Program-made: the position numbers and the translations under genes
Part shown: positions 6,493 through 11,349 of the stretch, piece by piece
Layout of the letters: every line of letters begins with the position of its first letter
How positions within the stretch are numbered: position 1 is the first letter of the stretch
From: Candidatus Nanopelagicales bacterium
GTDB taxonomy: Bacteria > Actinomycetota > Actinomycetes > S36-B12 > UBA5976
Reading direction: 5' to 3'
Assembly (NCBI GenBank): GCA_021742025.1
Contig: JAIOWT010000024.1
Location: 1-11,349, forward strand
Length of the DNA: 11,349 nt
Notes under the pieces: model-generated
Databases searched by the model: none
Told to the model about the DNA's origin: nothing
Seen by the model: the letters and a program-made list of their open reading frames with translations, nothing else

Positions 6493-8289
6493 TTGCGCGA
6501 GTTATCTGTAGTGGCAAATATCCCGCCAGTTTCTGCTGGGAATGTAACTGATCAAATCGAAGACCTATTTGTCCGAAATCCAAATTTCCCATCTGTGTCG
6601 ATTCAAAATGATGACGATTGGACAACTATCACTGCAGCACAATTTCGAGATCAAGTTCGAAGTGTTGCCAAAGGTTTGATTGCCGAGGGTCTGCAGCCTG
6701 GAGACCGAATCGCAATTTTGTCGCGCACCCGTTACGAGTGGACTGTTGCAGATTACGCAATTTGGTATGCCGGATGCGTGACAGTGCCTATCTACGAAAC
6801 TTCCTCACCCGAGCAGGTCGAATGGATCGTCTCAGATTCACATGTGGTTGCAACCTTCTTTGAGGCCCAGCGAACCACACATGCATTTACGCCGATCGCT
6901 AGCAAAGTTCCGCACATGAATCGTTCCTACATTTTTGGCGACAATGTGTTGGCGGAATTGGCTAACAAAGGTGCCGGAGTATCTGATTCAGATTTGGAAT
7001 CCCGCAGAAAAGCTGCAGGTCCTAATGACCCGGCAACTTTGATTTACACCTCTGGCACAACTGGTAGGCCGAAGGGATGCATTGTTACGCATGGCAACTT
7101 GATCGCTGAAGTTGATACCTTGGTCAAAGCGGTACCTGAAGTCTTCGATGTACCGGAAGCCTCCACCCTAATTTTCTTGCCACTCGCCCACGTTTTTGGG
7201 CGCTTAATTCAAGTTGCGATGTTACGTGGTGAAGTAACTATTGGTCACTGCCCAAATCCTGCTTCTCTTTTAAGGGACCTAGGAACATTCAAGCCAACAT
7301 TTCTATTGGCCGTACCTCGAGTATTTGAAAAAGTATTCAATGGCTCAGCTGCCAAAGCACATGAAGCTAGCCCTATCAAGGGCAAGATATTCGATCGAGC
7401 TGCTGCAACTGCAATCGCCTACAGTGAAGCCTTAGATCACGGCCATGCTTCAAAGTTATTGGCAATCAAACATGGTTTGTTTGACAAGCTGGTTTATTCA
7501 AAATTGCGCCATGCCATGGGCGGTCGAGTAACTCACGCAATTTCTGGTGGTGCGGCTCTGGGATCCAGATTGGGACACTTCTATCGAGGTATCGGACTCA
7601 TAATTCTTGAAGGTTATGGGCTAACTGAAACTACTGCCGGAAGTACTTTGAATTTACCTTCAGCGTTAAAGATTGGTTCAGTTGGTCGCCCACTTCCAGG
7701 CACCGGCGTTCGGATCGAATCAGATGGCGAAGTTCTCCTTAAAGGGCCTCACGTATTTGCAGGTTACTGGAATAACGAAGCAGCCACTGCTGAAGCCATG
7801 ACTACCGATGGCTGGTTCAGAACTGGTGACATTGGCGAACTTGACGGTGAAGGATACCTGCGGATCACCGGACGAAAGAAAGAACTTATTGTGACGGCTG
7901 GTGGAAAGAATGTCGCACCAGCAGTCCTTGAAGACCGACTTCGGGCAAATCCAATCATTAGCCAATGTGTTGTAGTTGGCGACAACAAGCCTTACATTGG
8001 TGCGTTGATTACCTTGGATCAAGATGCCCTGCCACAGATTTTGGCAGCGAACAATATTGAACCTGCTCCAATGGCTGAACTGCTAGAAAATACCGATGTT
8101 CGCGGGCTAGTTCAGAAGGCGGTAAATGCTGCCAATGAAGCGGTATCGAATTCCGAAGCAATTAAGAAGTTTGTGATTCTGCCTGAAGACTTAACTATCG
8201 ATAATGGTTACCTGACTCCTAAGATGAGTATTCGCAGACATTTGATTGTGCAGGATTTTGCTTCTGACATTGAAGGTTTGTACACCTAA
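6493..8289 (+). CDS. fadD: Long-chain fatty-acid-CoA ligase (AMP-forming), FadD15 type
   Basis: A 598-residue member of the adenylate-forming superfamily that activates fatty acids with ATP to acyl-AMP and then acyl-CoA, for lipid synthesis or degradation. Motifs in order: P-loop-like YTSGTTGRPKG (185-195), EGYGLTET (373-380), WFRTGDIGELDGEGYL, the hinge GRKKELIVTAGGKNVAP and catalytic Lys577 in YLTPKMSIRR near the C-terminus. The N-terminus MRELSV is typical of the actinobacterial long-chain type, which supports the TTG start. It has full family length with no defects. By position between an acyltransferase and pimB it corresponds to mycobacterial fadD15. It may supply acyl-CoA to the neighbouring acyltransferase, though that is inference from context. 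GT87 follows after 48 bp on the same strand, so the two may be cotranscribed. Confidence 0.95.
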   Translation: MRELSVVANIPPVSAGNVTDQIEDLFVRNPNFPSVSIQNDDDWTTITAAQFRDQVRSVAKGLIAEGLQPGDRIAILSRTRYEWTVADYAIWYAGCVTVPIYETSSPEQVEWIVSDSHVVATFFEAQRTTHAFTPIASKVPHMNRSYIFGDNVLAELANKGAGVSDSDLESRRKAAGPNDPATLIYTSGTTGRPKGCIVTHGNLIAEVDTLVKAVPEVFDVPEASTLIFLPLAHVFGRLIQVAMLRGEVTIGHCPNPASLLRDLGTFKPTFLLAVPRVFEKVFNGSAAKAHEASPIKGKIFDRAAATAIAYSEALDHGHASKLLAIKHGLFDKLVYSKLRHAMGGRVTHAISGGAALGSRLGHFYRGIGLIILEGYGLTETTAGSTLNLPSALKIGSVGRPLPGTGVRIESDGEVLLKGPHVFAGYWNNEAATAEAMTTDGWFRTGDIGELDGEGYLRITGRKKELIVTAGGKNVAPAVLEDRLRANPIISQCVVVGDNKPYIGALITLDQDALPQILAANNIEPAPMAELLENTDVRGLVQKAVNAANEAVSNSEAIKKFVILPEDLTIDNGYLTPKMSIRRHLIVQDFASDIEGLYT

Positions 8290-8337
8290 TAGCACTTGCG
8301 TTTAACACACCCAAGTTGTAACCAAGATCGGATAACA

Positions 8338-9516
8338 ATGCGAGTAATGCCCTTGATCTTGGGTTGGGCGCTAACAAGAGTCTGGGTTTTACTTTCTGGA
8401 TTTGGCGTAATTTTTTATCCAGGATCTGAATTTTTATTTAGTGATGTCCGCTTGTATGACTGGTGGGCCGGAAACATTGCCGACCTGCACTTCCCTATCA
8501 ACGATCCAATGTGGCAATACCCACCGCTTGCCGCTGTTGTTTTTCTCGCCGGATACTTGATTGCTGGTAACACAGTTGGATTTGTATTCTTAGCGACTAC
8601 CGCAGACCTCGCGATTTTTGCGTTGCTAACGCAGCGTGGGCGGCAGCAAGCAAATTCAAAGCCAGCAACGATCTGGGTGATCGCACCAATTGTAATGGGA
8701 CCAATCATCTTGGGTCGCTTCGATGTATTCGTAACTCTGGCTGCAGTAGTTGCCCTACTTTATGTCGGTCAAGCGCGAAGATTTGGAATTGCGATAGCTG
8801 TTGGGGCTTTGCTTAAGGTCTGGCCATTGTTGTTATTGCTCGCGACACCAAAAGGCTCAGCTGTAAGAGTGATCGCATGGTTCACCGCCACATTTGTTCT
8901 CGGAAGTTTGCTGTTGAGTCTTTGGTGGGACGACAGCTTTTCATTCATTGGCGGTCAACGATCTCGCGGATTACAAATTGAATCTGTCGGCGCCCTTCCC
9001 TATCAAATTTGGAACGCTGGCCCCAGTACCGTAACTTCAGCGTTTCAATTTGGCGCCATCGAAGTCGTTGCCTCCGGAACCCAAGTGGTTTCACTTGTCA
9101 TCACACTGATTGGCCTTTCATTACTCGGCGTGCTTTTCTATTGGAAAGTCTCTGGACGACTTCACGATGCCAATCCGGCGGATGTGGCCTTGTTGGCAAT
9201 TCTGGTTTCTATTGTTACTAGCCGGGTTTTGTCCCCACAATATATGGTTTGGATTTTTGGATTACTCGCAGTCTGCGCATTTAGTCCCCAAGTAAACTTT
9301 CGAAAAATCGCGACCTTAATTTTCATGAGCGCTGGAATCGGGCAAATCATTTACCCATGGTGGTACGTCAACCTGCAGCAAGGTGGCGTGTTAGCCGTGG
9401 GTGCGCATACGATCCGAATTCTTACCTTGATCTGGGCAACCGCACTTGTCTGGAAAAACATCCAAGTAATTAGTCAGAAAAATCCTGGCCAGAAAGTAAC
9501 CCATCCAATTTCTTAA
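8338..9516 (+). CDS. GT87-family polytopic glycosyltransferase (DUF2029), mannosyltransferase-like
   Basis: Predicted 392 residues with about 9-11 membrane helices. GT-C-type features: an Asp in the first extracytoplasmic loop (Asp36 in SDVRLYDWWAG, the expected catalytic residue), QYPPLAAVVFL (60-70), LGRFDVFVTL, LLKVWPLLLL and SRVLSPQYMVWI. These match GT87 enzymes, which use polyprenyl-phosphate mannose on the outer membrane face to extend phosphatidylinositol mannosides, lipomannan or similar polymers. A GT87 gene (Rv2181) lies in the equivalent mycobacterial region, but orthology is unproven and acceptor and linkage are unknown. I chose ATG 8338 because it precedes the first helix directly. 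TTG 8296 would add 14 polar residues without a ribosome-binding site, and ATG 8347 is also possible. The last 47 bp overlap the 3' end of pimB on the other strand. Confidence 0.85.
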   Translation: MRVMPLILGWALTRVWVLLSGFGVIFYPGSEFLFSDVRLYDWWAGNIADLHFPINDPMWQYPPLAAVVFLAGYLIAGNTVGFVFLATTADLAIFALLTQRGRQQANSKPATIWVIAPIVMGPIILGRFDVFVTLAAVVALLYVGQARRFGIAIAVGALLKVWPLLLLLATPKGSAVRVIAWFTATFVLGSLLLSLWWDDSFSFIGGQRSRGLQIESVGALPYQIWNAGPSTVTSAFQFGAIEVVASGTQVVSLVITLIGLSLLGVLFYWKVSGRLHDANPADVALLAILVSIVTSRVLSPQYMVWIFGLLAVCAFSPQVNFRKIATLIFMSAGIGQIIYPWWYVNLQQGGVLAVGAHTIRILTLIWATALVWKNIQVISQKNPGQKVTHPIS

Positions 9517-10618
9517 ACTTTTGATCCCAAGTCCACTCGCTAGTAACCCAATTGCGTCCAGCTTCTCCCATACTTCTAGCTAAATCAGGATTGTTTAACA
9601 AATATGAAATGCGACCAGCAATTTCATTGGTATCTCTGCCGTTAACCAGATACCCCGTCTCTCCGTCGATAACTGCGTCAACTGCGCCGCCAGAATCCCC
9701 AACTACAACAGGTAGACCGGTAGCTGATGCCTCGAGAAAAACAATGCCAAGTCCTTCTACGTCCCAACCACCAAGGCGAGTGCGGCACGGCATCGCAAAA
9801 ACATCGCCGGCTGCGTACCACTTTGATAAATCGGCTTGACTCACCTTGCCTGTTAGATGGACATATTTCTCTAGCCCAAACCTTGAAACTAAGCGTTCGA
9901 TATCTTTTCGGTATGGTCCATCTCCGACAATGATCAGACTGGCACCAGGTGTGGTTTCGTGAATTCTTGGCAAGGCGCGAATCAGTTCATCTTGACCTTT
10001 GCGGGCCATGAGTCTAGATACGCAAACAATTACCGGTCGATCCGTCCAACCTAAGCTTGCGCGAAGTTGGCTACCAGCCGCTGCATTTGCAGGTGAGAAT
10101 TCAGAGACGTCTACTCCAGGAGCAATCTGGCGCATTCTGGTCGCTGCTTCCGGGCTCAATGCTTTTGTAATCTTTTTGTGCGTGTACTCGCTGATGTAGG
10201 TCAGGAAGTCTGTGTCATTACCGATTTTGCGTAACGCCTGACGTGTTCCTGGAGTTATTGCCCAACCCGTCTCGTGTCCTTGAGTCATACCTACGATGTT
10301 TGTCACGCCGAGTTTCCGTAACGGAGATGCAAGCAATGCAAGTGGTGCGGCAGCACCGAATAAAACCCGAGTTACATTTTCGGAAACCACAATTTCCCGA
10401 GCTAAACCCAGGGTCGATTTTGAGGGCAAAAGGGTCTGGGTATCAGCTCTGATTACTTTAAATTCTTGGTCGGCATCGAATTCTGCAGCGCCATCCCAAC
10501 TTGAAGTCAGTACGGTAACTGATTCGGGATCAAATCTGCGAACCATTTCATAGCAAAAAGTTTGAATCCCGCCGGGGCGTGGTGGGAAATCATTTGTTAT
10601 GACCAGAGTTCGACTCAT
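9470..10618 (-). CDS. pimB: PimB-type GDP-mannose phosphatidylinositol mannosyltransferase (GT4)
   Basis: A 382-residue two-domain GT-B glycosyltransferase. It has PPRPGGIQTF (12-21) at the acceptor loop, QGHETGW with His115 as the likely catalytic histidine, the donor-phosphate pair Arg202/Lys207 in SRLMARKGQD, and EGLGIVFLE (Glu288, Glu296: the EX7E motif). These match the corynebacterial and mycobacterial PimB' enzyme, which adds the second mannose to phosphatidylinositol mannoside on the cytoplasmic membrane face. It lacks membrane helices, as expected. Position next to fadD and an exonuclease gene mirrors Rv2188c. A different GDP-sugar or lipid acceptor is possible because GT4 enzymes are diverse. 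It starts 35 bp after the small cysteine protein gene and is probably cotranscribed with it; no strong ribosome-binding site precedes the ATG. Confidence 0.87.
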   Translation of the reverse strand: MSRTLVITNDFPPRPGGIQTFCYEMVRRFDPESVTVLTSSWDGAAEFDADQEFKVIRADTQTLLPSKSTLGLAREIVVSENVTRVLFGAAAPLALLASPLRKLGVTNIVGMTQGHETGWAITPGTRQALRKIGNDTDFLTYISEYTHKKITKALSPEAATRMRQIAPGVDVSEFSPANAAAGSQLRASLGWTDRPVIVCVSRLMARKGQDELIRALPRIHETTPGASLIIVGDGPYRKDIERLVSRFGLEKYVHLTGKVSQADLSKWYAAGDVFAMPCRTRLGGWDVEGLGIVFLEASATGLPVVVGDSGGAVDAVIDGETGYLVNGRDTNEIAGRISYLLNNPDLARSMGEAGRNWVTSEWTWDQKFKKLDGLLSGQDFSD

Positions 10619-10653
10619 GGATACATCTTGCCGTATTCATGCAGCTGAATGCA

Positions 10654-10857
10654 TTACTGCGCAATGGCAGCTGGCTGTCCTGGGCTTGCATCTCCCTTAA
10701 TCAAACGTAGTGGCGACACTAATCCGGCGTTAGCCAGCACATCCAGTACATCTTTGTGTGAATCAATGGAAGTTGGCATCGGTCCCAGTAGCGCAGTAAC
10801 TACGCAATCTGAGCAGGCTATGTCACGCATTATGCAACTAGCGCAATCAATCAACAT
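10654..10857 (-). CDS. Conserved small four-cysteine protein of unknown function
   Basis: A 67-residue protein with a CX2C-X6-CX2C motif (Cys5, Cys8, Cys15, Cys18) followed by VVTALLGP and a helix with DVLDVLANAGLVSPLRL, then a Pro/Ala-rich tail. The four cysteines could bind zinc or an iron-sulfur cluster; this is inference. From memory, very similar short proteins (CxxC, ACxDCVVT, LLG, LADAGLVPPLRL) are widespread in Actinobacteria and often annotated hypothetical, frequently near NlpC/P60 and pimB genes. A good ribosome-binding site (AGGAG) lies 6 nt before the ATG, which favours this frame over the 85-codon frame on the opposite strand. It is the first gene of a probable pair with pimB. 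Confidence 0.8.
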   Translation of the reverse strand: MLIDCASCIMRDIACSDCVVTALLGPMPTSIDSHKDVLDVLANAGLVSPLRLIKGDASPGQPAAIAQ

Positions 10858-10863
10858 GTGTTA

Positions 10864-10868
10864 CTCCT
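10864..10868 (-). promoter_or_regulatory. Shine-Dalgarno of the four-cysteine protein gene
   Basis: AGGAG on the minus strand, 6 nt before ATG 10857. It is the strongest ribosome-binding site in the window and settles the strand and start of this small gene. A TATCGT at 10903-10898 fits the -10 pattern but has no convincing -35. Confidence 0.7.
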
Positions 10869-10939
10869 GTAAATCTTCTAGGGACTTAATAGTTGAAACG
10901 ATATGAGACCCCACTGACAGTTTTTAAGTTCAATTTTTG

Positions 10940-10961
10940 TCGTGTCGCGCGGCGCGGCGTG
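10940..10961. other. GC-rich tract in the divergent intergenic region
   Basis: TCGTGTCGCGCGGCGCGGCG-like sequence, nearly all G/C, sits between an AT-rich stretch (10920-10939) and the exonuclease promoter within the 154-bp gap 10858-11011. It contains overlapping imperfect palindromes (GCGCGGCGC). The function is unknown; an operator or a structured 5' region for the minus-strand pair is possible. Confidence 0.35.
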
Positions 10962-10976
10962 AGGACTGATCCCACC

Positions 10977-11005
10977 CTGAAATTGTCGGAGTTTGCAAGT
11001 AAAGT
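10977..11005 (+). promoter_or_regulatory. Promoter of the exonuclease gene (CTGAAA-17-TAAAGT), leaderless
   Basis: CTGAAA (10977-10982) and TAAAGT (11000-11005) are separated by 17 nt. The -10 ends 6 nt before ATG 11012, the same geometry as at pknL and pfp. It is the most complete promoter in the window. Confidence 0.6.
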
Positions 11006-11011
11006 CCACAT

Positions 11012-11349
11012 ATGAGTCAGAGCCCTATTCAGATGTCGAATAAGGCTCGTCTGCCTCACACAACTCCTGCAGCCCTGACAATTGAAGATATTGGTCAACC
11101 TTTATGGCAAACAACCTTTGTTGTGGTTGATCTGGAAACTGCAGGTGGCAAACCAGCTGATGCGGGAATTACTGAAATTGGCGCAGTCAAAGTTCGTGGC
11201 GGCGAAGTGGTCGGCGAGTTCAGGACCTTCTGCGCTCCAGGTGTTCCGATACCCGCTTTCATTTCCGTATTGACTGGAATAACGGATCACCACGTTGCTG
11301 GCGCTCCAAGCGTGGCCACTGCAGTTCGAGAGTTCTTGGCATTCGCAAA
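11012..11349 (+). CDS. DEDDh 3'-5' exonuclease (DnaQ-like), N-terminal fragment; probable exonuclease-UvrC fusion
   Basis: The frame opens at ATG 11012 and runs off the window, giving 112 residues. After about 30 non-conserved residues comes the exonuclease motif I, FVVVDLETAGG (Asp40, Glu42 as metal ligands), then ITEIGAVKVRGGEVV, the PxIPxF segment and the LTGITDHHV stretch typical of the epsilon/RNase T fold. Motifs II and III lie at or beyond the window edge. The enzyme class degrades DNA or RNA from the 3' end. From memory, the gene at this place in mycobacteria (Rv2191) encodes an exonuclease fused to a UvrC-like GIY-YIG nuclease and has a very similar 'TTFVVVDLETTGG' start, so the same fusion is likely here but cannot be confirmed. 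The start is supported by a well-spaced promoter without a leader. Confidence 0.85.
   Translation, partial: MSQSPIQMSNKARLPHTTPAALTIEDIGQPLWQTTFVVVDLETAGGKPADAGITEIGAVKVRGGEVVGEFRTFCAPGVPIPAFISVLTGITDHHVAGAPSVATAVREFLAFA

Noticed and set aside
8296..8337. Extended TTG start of the GT87 protein
   Set aside because: The 14 extra residues are polar and lie before the first membrane helix, without a ribosome-binding site. ATG 8338 is more natural, though not proven.
10649..10906. An 85-codon plus-strand frame opposite the small cysteine protein
   Set aside because: The minus-strand frame has a strong AGGAG site, a regular four-cysteine motif and a recalled family. The plus frame has none of these.
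1..11349. Mobile element, defence system, prophage, tRNA or rRNA
   Set aside because: No transposase, integrase, terminal inverted repeats with target duplication, restriction or toxin-antitoxin genes, or RNA-gene-like cloverleaf was found. All substantial frames belong to recognised metabolic or envelope families.

Overview
The window reads as a chromosomal segment of a small-genome, moderate-GC actinobacterium. Both strands are packed with genes, gaps are short, and GTG or TTG starts are frequent. The gene content is actinobacterial: heterodimeric lycopene cyclase, a PASTA kinase, class II DAHP synthase, and PimB-type and GT87 mannosyltransferases. Freshwater planktonic Actinobacteria (Nanopelagicales/acI-like) fit well, but this is inference; no rRNA or other taxonomic marker is present.

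Layout. 1-993: the end of a carotenoid cluster, with the 3' end of phytoene synthase (crtB, +) meeting the overlapping lycopene cyclase pair crtYc-crtYd (-). 1075-2970: a PknL-type Ser/Thr kinase with four PASTA repeats (+), divergent from crtYc. 2977-4305: class II DAHP synthase (-). 4389-5609: PPi-dependent phosphofructokinase (+). 5625-5675: a 13-bp tandem repeat between convergent genes. 5663-6358: PlsC-type acyltransferase (-). 6493-8289: long-chain acyl-CoA synthetase of the FadD15 type (+). 8338-9516: GT87 polytopic mannosyltransferase-like protein (+). 9470-10618: PimB-type GT4 glycosyltransferase (-). 10654-10857: a 67-residue four-cysteine protein (-). 11012-end: the N-terminus of a DEDDh exonuclease (+), probably the exonuclease-UvrC fusion. 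No stretch longer than about 155 bases lacks a gene.

How it fits together. From memory, the set and strands of pknL(+), aroG(-), acyltransferase(-), fadD15(+), pimB(-) and exonuclease/UvrC(+) match the Mycobacterium tuberculosis Rv2176-Rv2191 neighbourhood, where a GT87 enzyme (Rv2181) and the prenyl synthase idsA2 (Rv2173) also lie. The window therefore looks like a compressed version of an ancestral actinobacterial envelope-lipid locus: phospholipid acylation, acyl activation, phosphatidylinositol mannosylation, polyprenyl-dependent mannosylation, an envelope-sensing kinase, and carotenoid synthesis at the edge. The PPi-PFK is the piece I do not recall from that neighbourhood.

Regulation. 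Four or five genes have a TAnnnT -10 hexamer 6-7 nt before the start codon, which predicts leaderless mRNAs. I found no mobile element, CRISPR array, tRNA, rRNA or defence system. Most of the window is recognisable housekeeping and envelope metabolism. The most worthwhile leads are the small four-cysteine protein, the Asp in the kinase activation loop, the 13-bp repeat and the leaderless pattern.
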